Positions 1 through 7,719 of a stretch of 24,770 nucleotides of DNA are shown in pieces. The translations under genes and the position numbers were made by a program. The notes beneath the pieces are model-generated. The model was given only the letters and a program-made list of their open reading frames with translations. It had not been told where the DNA came from and made no database searches. The number at the start of each line of letters is the position of its first letter. The first letter of the stretch is position 1. The DNA is taken from positions 1 through 24,770 of the forward strand of contig FR882202.1 in assembly GCA_000434935.1 (NCBI GenBank), read 5' to 3'. The stretch is from Bacteroides sp. CAG:709. GTDB taxonomy: Bacteria > Bacteroidota > Bacteroidia > Bacteroidales > UBA932.

Positions 1-1
1 C

Positions 2-127
2 CCTGAAATGAGGGGTAAGACGTTTAATAGCATTGAAAGACAATGGGTTACAAAGGCATTGACAAGCCTAAAAAAGCACAAACCGCAGCCGGAATATACT
101 TCCACGGCCGCGGTTCACGCATCATAA
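2..127 (+). CDS. Possible 3' end of an upstream gene (partial)
   Basis: One + strand frame is open from the window edge to a TAA at 125-127 and reads about 41 residues, ending in a Lys/Pro-rich stretch followed by YTSTAAVHAS. Base composition changes sharply at this stop: mixed before it, very AT-rich after it. The frame also contains a GCA-TTG Ala-Leu pair, which is common in the other genes of this window. Both points fit the tail of a real gene whose start lies left of the window. I do not recognise the family. The alternative is that the stretch is non-coding, because it also holds a hairpin (81-115). Confidence 0.35.
   Translation, partial: PEMRGKTFNSIERQWVTKALTSLKKHKPQPEYTSTAAVHAS
71..115 (-). 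terminator. Possible minus-strand intrinsic terminator hairpin
   Basis: AACCGC-A-GCCG (81-91) pairs with CGGC-C-GCGGTT (105-115), giving a ten-pair stem with one A/C mismatch and a 13-base loop. On the + strand no T-run follows. On the - strand the stem is followed by TTTGTGCTTTTTT, the layout of a rho-independent terminator for leftward transcription. No - strand gene is visible to its right, so its purpose is unclear. It may be an incidental fold in the end of an upstream coding region. Confidence 0.3.
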
Positions 128-407
128 TGTCATATATATCAATCAATTAATTGCATAAAAACAATCATATTGAAAAATATTCTATTTATTGTAACACAAT
201 ACTTCGGTAAAAATTTGTCTTATTAATTTGTCGTAAATTTTCAGTTTCTTCATTTCGTCTGAAAAACGATACAAAGGTGATTGATTAAATTTTCAATTCA
301 ATTACAATTTTGTACTATATATAATTGACAAAATAAATTATAAATTCGTATTGTAAATAAAGGTCAAATAAATGCAATTAAACGAAGTGAAGCCATATAA
401 ACATAAA
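128..407. other. AT-rich intergenic region
   Basis: No coding frame is supported here. The stretch is strongly AT-rich with runs such as ATATATAATTG, and should hold the promoter of the AraC-type gene that follows. No exact TAnnTTTG box is present. The nearest matches are CAATTTTG (305-312), with a TTG 21 bases before it at 281-283, and TAAATTCG (341-348); each has one mismatch. I cannot choose between them. Confidence 0.5.
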
Positions 408-1184
408 ATGAAAATCGAAATATTGATTTGCTTTCTTGTAGGCTCATTGATTTTCGCGCCCGGCTTATCGGCAAACCCGGATTTGCCTGAGCTAAAGTTC
501 ACGGATTACACTGTCGAAAACGGCCTTTCATACAATTCAGTTCTGAGTATCTGCCAGGACGCATCAGGCAAGATGTTTTTAGGGGGCACCGACGGCATCG
601 AAGTGTTCCATCCCGACAAGATGCCCGTCAACACCGACACGGTCAAGCCTGCATGGTACCGCAGCACAGCCACACGGATAATATTCGCAATATTGGTCCT
701 CGGAGCATTGGCATCACTCACAAGATGGTTCCTGAAACACACCGAGACGGTAAAGGCCAAGGAAATCGCACAAATCACGAAAACCTACGAAGAAAAGGTG
801 CAGAAAACGAAACTGGAAATGTTCGTGGATTCTTCATACAACCTGAAGTCACATGAAGAGACATTCCTTTCATCCGTACTGGCATGCATTGAGAAAAACA
901 TTGGCAATCAGGATTTTACAGTGGAAGCATTGGCAAGTCACGCATGTATGACCAGAGGCAACCTGCATCTGAAGCTGAAGAATCTTACAGGCAAGACGCC
1001 TGTGGAACTGATAAAGACAATGAGGATGAAACGCGCGTGCGAATTGATGAAGGAGACCGACCTTTCCATAGCTGATATCGCCGAGCAGACAGGATTCCAG
1101 ACGCCGGGATATTTCATCACCGTGTTCAAGAATCATTTCGGCGAAACGCCGGGACATTACGCATCACGAGTAAGACAACAGTAA
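408..1184 (+). CDS. Membrane-anchored AraC-type regulator, reduced HTCS-like architecture
   Basis: From the ATG at 408 the protein is 258 residues. A start at 372 would add 12 polar residues in front of a good signal peptide, so 408 is preferred. Order seen, numbered from 408: signal peptide (about 1-22); a short segment like the beta-propeller repeats of hybrid two-component systems (YTVENGLSYNSVLSICQD and FLGGTDGIEVFHPD, about 33-71); one membrane helix (about 88-108); a charged, probably coiled-coil linker ending in a stub resembling the start of a histidine kinase dimerisation helix; and a full C-terminal AraC DNA-binding domain with two helix-turn-helix units (about 150-256). Full HTCS proteins are usually well over 1,000 residues. 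Most propeller blades, the Y_Y_Y domain, kinase and receiver are missing here. The likely topology is sensor stub outside the inner membrane and DNA-binding domain inside. Inference: a one-component membrane-tethered regulator, or a decayed HTCS whose frame is still open. Target genes are unknown. Confidence 0.8.
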   Translation: MKIEILICFLVGSLIFAPGLSANPDLPELKFTDYTVENGLSYNSVLSICQDASGKMFLGGTDGIEVFHPDKMPVNTDTVKPAWYRSTATRIIFAILVLGALASLTRWFLKHTETVKAKEIAQITKTYEEKVQKTKLEMFVDSSYNLKSHEETFLSSVLACIEKNIGNQDFTVEALASHACMTRGNLHLKLKNLTGKTPVELIKTMRMKRACELMKETDLSIADIAEQTGFQTPGYFITVFKNHFGETPGHYASRVRQQ

Positions 1185-1202
1185 CATTCCCGCCGAAATA
1201 CG

Positions 1203-1232
1203 TTGGAAAACGGAAAAAACTATGTATTTTTG
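1203..1232 (+). promoter_or_regulatory. Bacteroidota-type promoter for the tricorn gene
   Basis: TTG at 1203-1205 (-33 box) and TATTTTTG at 1225-1232 (TAnnTTTG, -7 box) are separated by 19 bases, the usual spacing. The open reading frame of the next gene extends back to this TTG, but the TTG reads better as promoter than as start codon, because an ATG with a perfect signal peptide follows at 1272. The expected transcript start is about 30 bases before that ATG. Confidence 0.65.
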
Positions 1233-1271
1233 AAAGACATACGGACAAATGAAAAAACAAAGCATCAAGAT

Positions 1272-4200
1272 ATGAAGAAATTAACCACTCTACTTCTGGC
1301 TGCCGCATTGGCAACCGGATCAGCATTGGCCCAGGAAAACCCGAGTTGGGTCAGAAAGAACAGCATTTCTCCGGACGGGACCAAAATAGCATTCAGCTAT
1401 AAAGGCGACATCTTCGTCGTGCCGGTAACAGGCGGAAGAGCATTGCAGATTACTACCAATGAAGCTTACGATTCCGAGCCGCTCTGGACTGCTGACAGCA
1501 AGCAAATCGTATTTACCTCATACAGGGAAAAGAGCAAGGACATCTTTATCACGTCCTGCGAAGGCGGAACGCCCAAGAGACTGACATTCCATCCGGGACA
1601 TGAGACCCTCAGGGCAGTCCTTCCTGACGGAAAGATTCTGTTCTCCGCCAACATCCAACAGGATGCGGCATTTGACGGTTTCCCCGGAGAAGCACAGTTG
1701 TATTACACCGATACCACAGGAGCAAGACCGGTGAGAGTCACTTCCTTGCCGATATCAGCATTGAGCATCAACAAGAACGGTGACATCCTCTACGAGGACT
1801 GGAAAGGCTATGAGGACCCGTTCAGAAAGCATCACACTTCAGCCGTTACCAGGGACATCTGGCTATATGAAGGCAATTCAGACAAGCTCAGCATCAATGA
1901 GGAAGGCTCTTTCAAGAAACTGAGCGACTTCGACGGTGAAGACAGGAATCCGGTATTCGCGGCAGACGGCGACACCTTCTATTACCTGAGCGAACGCGAC
2001 GGAAAAGCATTGAACGTATATAAAAGTTCATTGAGCGCACCTGAAAAGTCCGTCCAGCTGACGTTCGAGACCAAAAATCCTGTAAGATACCTTTCAATAG
2101 CGGACAACGGCACATTGGCATTCTCCTACAACGGCGACCTTTACACGATGAAGGACGGCCAGAAGCCCGCGAAAGTGGACATCAAGGTATATTCCGACCA
2201 GGACGAGAGGGACGTGGAGAAATACGCATTGGCAGGCGGCGCTTCGGCAATCGCCATCGCACCTGGCCAGAAAGAGGTTGCGCTCGTACTTCGCGGAGAC
2301 GTGTTCGTTACATCGGCGGACTACAAGACGACCAAGAGAATCACCAATACGGCTACCCAGGAAAGGGATCTGAGCTTCTCATCTGACGGCAGGACCATCT
2401 ACTACTCCGCTGAAAGAGACGGCAACTGGGGAATCTGGCGCACCTCACTCACGAAAAAAGAGGACAAGTATTTCACTTATGCCAATGATTTCAAGGAAGA
2501 GCTTTTCTCCGATGAAGGAGAGACATGCTTCCAGCCGCAGGTGTCACCTGACGGCAAATATGTCGCTTACCTCAGAGACAGGACAGAACTTGTAATCAAG
2601 CCTACAAAGGGAGGAAAGACGATCTCCCTGATCAAGGGCGCGAACTACTCGTATGCAGACGGCGACGTAGCCTTCGAATGGAGTCCGGACAGCCATTATC
2701 TCCTTTCCACATATCAGGCGAACGGCGGATGGAACAATGTGGACATCGCCCTCGTAGACATTGAAACCAAGGAGATTACGAATCTTACTGAAAGCGGATA
2801 CAATGACGTGTCATTCAGATGGGCTCTCGGAGGAAAAGCCATGGTCTGGCAGTCCGACAAGGACGGTTACAGAAGCCACGGCAGCTGGGGCGCGGAAGAC
2901 GACATCTATATCATGTTCTTCGACGGAAAGACCATGACGGAGTTCTTCAGGGACAAGGAGGACGATGAAGTGGCGAAACTTCTGAACGGAGAAGAGAAGA
3001 AGGCCGCAAAGGAGGAGAAGAAAGAGGAAAAGAAGGACAGCGCAGCCACGAAGAAAGTCGAAAAACTCAAGCTCGACCTGGAGAACAGGGCTGACAGAAT
3101 CTACAGGCTCACAAGATTTTCCGGACGTCTCGGCGACCACTATCTCACCAACGACGGCAAGAAACTCTTCTACGAGAGCAGGCTCGAAAGCAGCTACGAC
3201 CTCTGCGTAAGGGACATGAAGGAAGGCAGCATCAAGGTGCTCAAGAAGGGCGTCATGGGTGCCATCATCCCATCATCTGACGGAAAATACATCTACATCG
3301 CGTCCGGATCCGGCATCAGCAAGATAGGAATTGCCGGCGGCGAGTCTACAATCAGCTATTCAGGAGACTATGAGTTCAAGCCTAAGGCAGAGAGAGAATA
3401 CATCTTCGACCACATGTGGAAACAGGTGAAAGAGAAATTCTACGATCCTGACCTTCATGGAGTGGACTGGGATTACTACAAGGAGAACTACTCGAAGTTC
3501 CTCCCTTACATAAACAACAACTTCGATTTCCAGGAGCTCCTTTCCGAAATTCTCGGTGAGCTCAATGCTTCCCACACAGGAGGACGCTACCAGTACAGAA
3601 GCGGTTTGAATATGGGAACTCTCGGAGTCCTCTACGACGAGGATTATGAGGGTGACGGCCTGAAAATCAAGGAAGTACTTCCTAACGGCGTACTGTCCAT
3701 TGCTTATCCGGAACTCAAGGCAGGTGACATCATCGCAAGCATTGACGGAAATGAAATCAAAGCCGGAAAGGACTGGTACAGCCTTCTCACAGGAAAAGCA
3801 GGCAAGAAGACATCCATAACCATCAAGAAAGGCGGCAAAAAAGATGTCGAAGTATTCGTAAAACCGGCCTTCACGGACAACGGACTCTTGTACAAGCGTT
3901 GGGTAAAACAGCGCGAAGCCAAGGTTGCCGAACTGTCCGGAGGAAAAGTCGGCTATGTACACGTGGAGGGCATGAATTCACCTAGCTTCAGGGAAGTCTA
4001 CTCCAAGGCTCTCGGAAAATACCGCACCGCCGGCGCATTGGTGGTGGACACCAGACACAACGGCGGCGGATGGCTTCACGACGACCTCGTGACATTCCTT
4101 TCAGGCAAGGCTTACGTGGAATACAAGCCTAGAGGACAATATATCGGCACTGACCCCTACAGCAAATGGACCAAACCGTCATGCGTTCTCGTCTGCGAGG

Positions 4201-4502
4201 ACAACTATTCAGACGCCTGCGGTTTCCCATACGCTTACCAGGCTCTCGGAATCGGCAAATTGATAGGAACTCCTGTGGCAGGAACAATGACAGCCGTATG
4301 GTGGGAGAACCAGATCAACTCATCCATCATCTTCGGAATCCCTCAAGTAGGTTCATGGTGCATAAAGGACGGATATTACAATGAAAACCACCAGGTTAAC
4401 CCTGACATACTGGTTTACAACGATCCGGTTTCCATGCTCAAAGGCGAGGACAAGCAGTTGGAAGCAGCTGTCGCCGAGATGCTGAAGGAAGCAAACAAAT
4501 AG
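1272..4502 (+). CDS. Tricorn protease homologue (secreted S41-type serine protease)
   Basis: The protein has 1,076 residues from ATG 1272. It starts with a signal peptide (MKKLTTLLLAAALATGSALA, cleavage before Gln21), so it is exported, unlike archaeal tricorn. Two beta-propellers of WD40/PD40-like repeats (SPDGTKIAFSY, SPDGKYVAYLRD) occupy roughly 25-570. A Lys/Glu-rich linker lies at about 593-620. The C-terminal half has the tricorn core, a PDZ domain (about 800-880) and the S41 catalytic domain. Residues matching the tricorn active site are Ser767-His768 (NASHTGG), Ser980 (NYSDACGFPY) and Glu1038 (NENHQVNPD). In tricorn the propellers gate substrate entry and the enzyme cuts peptides; here the likely role is envelope peptide turnover. 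The next two genes follow closely (14 and 3 bases), suggesting co-transcription. Confidence 0.93.
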   Translation: MKKLTTLLLAAALATGSALAQENPSWVRKNSISPDGTKIAFSYKGDIFVVPVTGGRALQITTNEAYDSEPLWTADSKQIVFTSYREKSKDIFITSCEGGTPKRLTFHPGHETLRAVLPDGKILFSANIQQDAAFDGFPGEAQLYYTDTTGARPVRVTSLPISALSINKNGDILYEDWKGYEDPFRKHHTSAVTRDIWLYEGNSDKLSINEEGSFKKLSDFDGEDRNPVFAADGDTFYYLSERDGKALNVYKSSLSAPEKSVQLTFETKNPVRYLSIADNGTLAFSYNGDLYTMKDGQKPAKVDIKVYSDQDERDVEKYALAGGASAIAIAPGQKEVALVLRGDVFVTSADYKTTKRITNTATQERDLSFSSDGRTIYYSAERDGNWGIWRTSLTKKEDKYFTYANDFKEELFSDEGETCFQPQVSPDGKYVAYLRDRTELVIKPTKGGKTISLIKGANYSYADGDVAFEWSPDSHYLLSTYQANGGWNNVDIALVDIETKEITNLTESGYNDVSFRWALGGKAMVWQSDKDGYRSHGSWGAEDDIYIMFFDGKTMTEFFRDKEDDEVAKLLNGEEKKAAKEEKKEEKKDSAATKKVEKLKLDLENRADRIYRLTRFSGRLGDHYLTNDGKKLFYESRLESSYDLCVRDMKEGSIKVLKKGVMGAIIPSSDGKYIYIASGSGISKIGIAGGESTISYSGDYEFKPKAEREYIFDHMWKQVKEKFYDPDLHGVDWDYYKENYSKFLPYINNNFDFQELLSEILGELNASHTGGRYQYRSGLNMGTLGVLYDEDYEGDGLKIKEVLPNGVLSIAYPELKAGDIIASIDGNEIKAGKDWYSLLTGKAGKKTSITIKKGGKKDVEVFVKPAFTDNGLLYKRWVKQREAKVAELSGGKVGYVHVEGMNSPSFREVYSKALGKYRTAGALVVDTRHNGGGWLHDDLVTFLSGKAYVEYKPRGQYIGTDPYSKWTKPSCVLVCEDNYSDACGFPYAYQALGIGKLIGTPVAGTMTAVWWENQINSSIIFGIPQVGSWCIKDGYYNENHQVNPDILVYNDPVSMLKGEDKQLEAAVAEMLKEANK

Positions 4503-4516
4503 ATTCAATCACATTT

Positions 4517-5242
4517 ATGGAAGACAGAAAAATTGTCATTATCCCGACTTATAACGAGAAGGAGAACATAGAGAACATCATAAGAAAGGTATTCACGCTG
4601 GAGGGCGGATATGATGTCCTGGTGATAGATGACGGCTCCCCAGACGGGACAGCCGCCATCGTAAAAGGACTCCAGCAGGAGTTTCCGTCAAGGCTTTTCA
4701 TGATAGAGCGGAAAGGGAAACTCGGACTGGGAACGGCTTACATCACCGGATTCAGGTGGTCCATTGCCAACGGCTATGACTACACTTTCGAAATGGATGC
4801 CGATTTCTCCCACAATCCGGAAGACCTTCCGAGACTATACCAGGCATGCAAGGACGGAGCGGACCTCGCAATCGGCTCCAGATACTGCGACGGCATCAGT
4901 GTAATCAACTGGCCTATAGGACGTATCATCATGTCCTACTATGCATCGGTATATGTCAGGACCGTTCTCGGAATGAAAGTCTACGACTGCACTGCAGGAT
5001 TCAAGTGCTACAGCAATAAAGTCCTGAAAGCCATCAACCTGGATGATGTCCGCATGAAGGGCTACGGCTTCCAGATCGAGATGAAATACACCGCTTACAA
5101 ACTTGGGTTCAAGATTAAGGAAGTGCCTATCATCTTCGTGAACAGGAAAGCAGGAACATCCAAGATGAGCGGAGGAATCTTCGGGGAAGCCTTCTGGGGA
5201 GTCATGAAACTCAGGTGCAGGAAATTCAAACCGGTACAGTAA
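4517..5242 (+). CDS. Polyprenol-phosphate mannosyltransferase-like GT2 (DPM1-like)
   Basis: This is a 241-residue family 2 glycosyltransferase with a GT-A fold. The start is IIPTYNEKENI, the nucleotide-binding motif is DDGSPDGT (38-45), and the metal/acceptor motif is DADFSHNP (94-101), which is typical of dolichol-phosphate mannose synthases and their bacterial counterparts. No C-terminal membrane domain is present, so it resembles the short catalytic-only class that sits at the cytoplasmic face of the membrane. The expected reaction is sugar transfer from a nucleotide sugar (GDP-mannose in characterised members) to polyprenyl phosphate, supplying a lipid-linked sugar for export. The actual sugar is not known from sequence. 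It starts 14 bases after the tricorn stop and ends 3 bases before dihydroorotase. Confidence 0.9.
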   Translation: MEDRKIVIIPTYNEKENIENIIRKVFTLEGGYDVLVIDDGSPDGTAAIVKGLQQEFPSRLFMIERKGKLGLGTAYITGFRWSIANGYDYTFEMDADFSHNPEDLPRLYQACKDGADLAIGSRYCDGISVINWPIGRIIMSYYASVYVRTVLGMKVYDCTAGFKCYSNKVLKAINLDDVRMKGYGFQIEMKYTAYKLGFKIKEVPIIFVNRKAGTSKMSGGIFGEAFWGVMKLRCRKFKPVQ

Positions 5243-5245
5243 AAC

Positions 5246-6685
5246 ATGGAAAAAAGAAGACAAGTTCTTCTTTGTGGAGCGCTCATTGCAACATCTGAAA
5301 AGATCCGGCAAGGGGCGCTTCTCATTGAAGGAGAAAGGATCGGCAGGATATGGTATGCCGACGGGAATGGACTGACGGAACACAACGGGGAGGCCGTAAG
5401 CCTGGAAGCATTGGCAGGAAAACTGAAGAGCGAAAATGCAGGACTGGAAACAGTCAGTCTGGACGGCAAAGTCATCATGGCCGGCGGAATCGACGCCCAC
5501 GTGCATTTCCGCGAGCCCGGCATGACCGCGAAGGCTGACATGTCAAGCGAGTCGCGCGCAGCCCTGCTTGGCGGAATAACGTCGTTCATTGACATGCCGA
5601 ACACCAACCCGCCGGCCACCAGCATTGACCGCATACGCGAAAAAGCCGCCCTTGCGGACGGTCGCAGCTACGCGAACTGGGGCTTCCATATCGGCGCCGA
5701 CAATGAAAATCCCGATGCTATCACATCAATGCTGAAGGTCAATGAAGCACCTCGTGAATTTGCCGCAGTAAAGGTCTTCATGGGCTCTTCCACGGGAAAC
5801 ATGCTCGTGGACCATGGAGAGGCGCTGGAGAAGCTGTTCAGTATCGAAAACGCCAGAATCCTGATACACAGCGAAGATGAGGCGACGATAAAGGCGAATC
5901 TGGAAAAAGCCGTGGCGCAATTCGGCGACGACATCCCGATGAAGGAGCATGAGAACATCAGAAGCCGCCAGGCATGTATCAAGAGCACTATAAAGGCACT
6001 GGAGCTGGCAATGAAACATGGAACCAAACTTCATGTACTCCATATCAGCACTGCCGAAGAAATCGAAATGATACGTGCCGCCAAACAATACAATCCGAAT
6101 ATAACTGTCGAGACATCAGTGAATTATCTATGGTTCTGCGATGAGGATTACGACAGGCTCGGAAGCAGGATGAAATGCAATCCGACCATCAAGACGGCAG
6201 ATGACAGGGCTGCATTGAGAAAGGCTTTGAAAGAAGGAATCATCGACACGATAGGTTCGGACCACGCGCCCCATCTGGCCGAAGAAAAGGAACGACCTTA
6301 TCTCAGATGTCCTTCCGGAATCCCGTCAATACAGCAGGAAATAGCTGTATTGCTGACAGTTGCGGCAGAAGAGGAAATTCCATTGACGAGAATTGCCTCA
6401 GTCATATCAGAAAATATCGCAGACATGCTGGGCATTCAGGACAGAGGACGTATAGCAGAAGGTGCATACGCCGACCTGATAATCATTGACCCGGACAAAG
6501 AATTTGTCGTGGGCGAATCCGATTGCGGCGCAGCCGGCGCGGCATACAAGTGCGGATGGACACCTTATGCGGGCGTGAAGCTGAAAGGCATGGTTACGGA
6601 CGTGTATCTGAACGGGGCACCTGCAGTTCAGAACGGCAAGCCCACAGATAATATCGCAAGGGGCAAGAGACTGTTATTCAGATAG
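5246..6685 (+). CDS. pyrC: Dihydroorotase
   Basis: The 479-residue amidohydrolase catalyses ring closure of carbamoyl-aspartate to dihydroorotate, the third step of pyrimidine synthesis. The metal site is clear: DAHVHFRE (Asp83, His85, His87), a Lys in AAVKVF (Lys176, the usual carboxylated lysine), His208 (ILIHSE), His266 (HVLHIS) and catalytic Asp339 in GSDHAPH. MPNTNP and the substrate Arg89 are also present. The protein is somewhat longer than many class I enzymes because of an extension at about 40-70 between the first beta-strands. Related allantoinases and hydantoinases share the fold, but HFREPG and MPNTNP favour dihydroorotase. It is downstream of the DPM1-like gene with a 3-base gap. 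Its last 12 bases overlap the end of the convergent transporter gene. Confidence 0.9.
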   Translation: MEKRRQVLLCGALIATSEKIRQGALLIEGERIGRIWYADGNGLTEHNGEAVSLEALAGKLKSENAGLETVSLDGKVIMAGGIDAHVHFREPGMTAKADMSSESRAALLGGITSFIDMPNTNPPATSIDRIREKAALADGRSYANWGFHIGADNENPDAITSMLKVNEAPREFAAVKVFMGSSTGNMLVDHGEALEKLFSIENARILIHSEDEATIKANLEKAVAQFGDDIPMKEHENIRSRQACIKSTIKALELAMKHGTKLHVLHISTAEEIEMIRAAKQYNPNITVETSVNYLWFCDEDYDRLGSRMKCNPTIKTADDRAALRKALKEGIIDTIGSDHAPHLAEEKERPYLRCPSGIPSIQQEIAVLLTVAAEEEIPLTRIASVISENIADMLGIQDRGRIAEGAYADLIIIDPDKEFVVGESDCGAAGAAYKCGWTPYAGVKLKGMVTDVYLNGAPAVQNGKPTDNIARGKRLLFR

Positions 6686-7606
6686 TTTCTGCTTCTTCTT
6701 GAACACATACTGCGACATCACTACACCGATGCATGAGATGAAGATACCAGTCCATTGCAGCGGTGTAAGCAGTTCCTGACCGAGCACCCAGCCCGCCAAT
6801 GCGGTGAAAACAGGAATCGTGGACAGGAAAATGCTGGACTTGGCGACACCGAGGAACTTGATAGTGTATGCCCAGAGACCGAAAGCAATGCTTGAACACA
6901 ATACAGACAGGCACAGAATCGGTTTCCACACTTCCCATGACATATAAAGCGTCACGTCGAAACTCTTCAGACCTGAACCGAGGAAAAGCGGAAACAGGAA
7001 AATGGAGCCTATCATAAACTGGTACATGACAATCACAAGCGGATTGTAGGTATCAGAAAGAAGCTTGGTGAAAGAAGCATGACCGACTTCGGCAAGTACC
7101 GCCACCACGAGCAGCAACAGGCCGAGCAGGAAGGCATCACCCATCCTTTCGTGGCACAATGTCACCATGACAATACCGCCAAGGCAGATCAAGATGCCCA
7201 GCATATTGAAAAATGTGAATTTTTCCTTGAATATTACGACGCCTACCGCAACGGAGAAAATCGGACTTGCTGCGATGAGGAGCGCACTGATAGTCGGTGA
7301 TTCCGTGAAACGGATACCATAAGTTTCAGCCACGAAATATATGAAAGGCTCGAAAAGCGCCAGAAGAAGGAACTTTGGCAAGTCCTGCTTCTTCATCTTC
7401 AAGTTATTACCTATCAGGAGATTCACGACAAGCAGTACTAGTCCGGCAATGAAAATGCGGACGAAGACAATATACTCGACAGGAATCCCTTTGGAGAGCA
7501 AAGAATCGCTCCACAGATAGGACAACCCCCAAAGCAATATCGACAAAAGCGAAAGCGCATACACACCGGCGAGGTGTGCCTTACCTTTTACATTACCAGT
7601 ACTCAT
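6674..7606 (-). CDS. EamA/DMT-family transporter
   Basis: This is a 310-residue integral membrane protein with about ten hydrophobic helices in two repeated halves (about 13-145 and 155-302), the layout of the drug/metabolite transporter superfamily with two EamA domains. Motifs such as LLWGLSYLWS near the N-terminus and ALFEPFIYFVAETYG fit the family. The C-terminus is short and basic (FKKKQKLSE). Substrates cannot be told from sequence; family members export amino acids, metabolites or drugs. It has its own promoter (7635-7662), so it is probably transcribed separately from tex. Its 3' end overlaps dihydroorotase by 12 bases, tail to tail. Confidence 0.88.
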   Translation of the reverse strand: MSTGNVKGKAHLAGVYALSLLSILLWGLSYLWSDSLLSKGIPVEYIVFVRIFIAGLVLLVVNLLIGNNLKMKKQDLPKFLLLALFEPFIYFVAETYGIRFTESPTISALLIAASPIFSVAVGVVIFKEKFTFFNMLGILICLGGIVMVTLCHERMGDAFLLGLLLLVVAVLAEVGHASFTKLLSDTYNPLVIVMYQFMIGSIFLFPLFLGSGLKSFDVTLYMSWEVWKPILCLSVLCSSIAFGLWAYTIKFLGVAKSSIFLSTIPVFTALAGWVLGQELLTPLQWTGIFISCIGVVMSQYVFKKKQKLSE

Positions 7607-7634
7607 CTGACAAATCCCGATTTAAGTCTTTTTA

Positions 7635-7662
7635 CAAAAATAACATTTTTTACTTAAATCAA
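7635..7662 (-). promoter_or_regulatory. Promoter for the EamA transporter gene
   Basis: Read on the - strand, TTG (7662-7660) is followed after 17 bases by TATTTTTG (7642-7635), an exact TAnnTTTG -7 box. The predicted transcript start is about 20 bases before the ATG at 7606. The 113-base gap after tex is otherwise AT-rich with no convincing terminator hairpin. Confidence 0.6.
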
Positions 7663-7719
7663 GAATAATTCGTAAGGAAAATAGGTATTTTTCTTATTTT
7701 TTATGAAGAACTGCGCAAA

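Noticed and set aside
1137..1152. CGGCG-AAA-CGCCG hairpin near the end of the AraC-type gene as a terminator
   Set aside because: It lies inside the coding region and no T-run follows.
1203..1271. N-terminal extension of the tricorn gene from a TTG codon
   Set aside because: The TTG fits a -33 promoter box, and the ATG at 1272 begins a textbook signal peptide.
4835..5506. Long antisense frames opposite the DPM1-like and pyrC genes
   Set aside because: They span the junction of two well-supported genes and have no motif or start context of their own.
7672..7700. AT-only hairpin after tex as a terminator
   Set aside because: GAAAATA-GG-TATTTTTC has a two-base loop and no GC pairs to speak of, so it is too weak to call.
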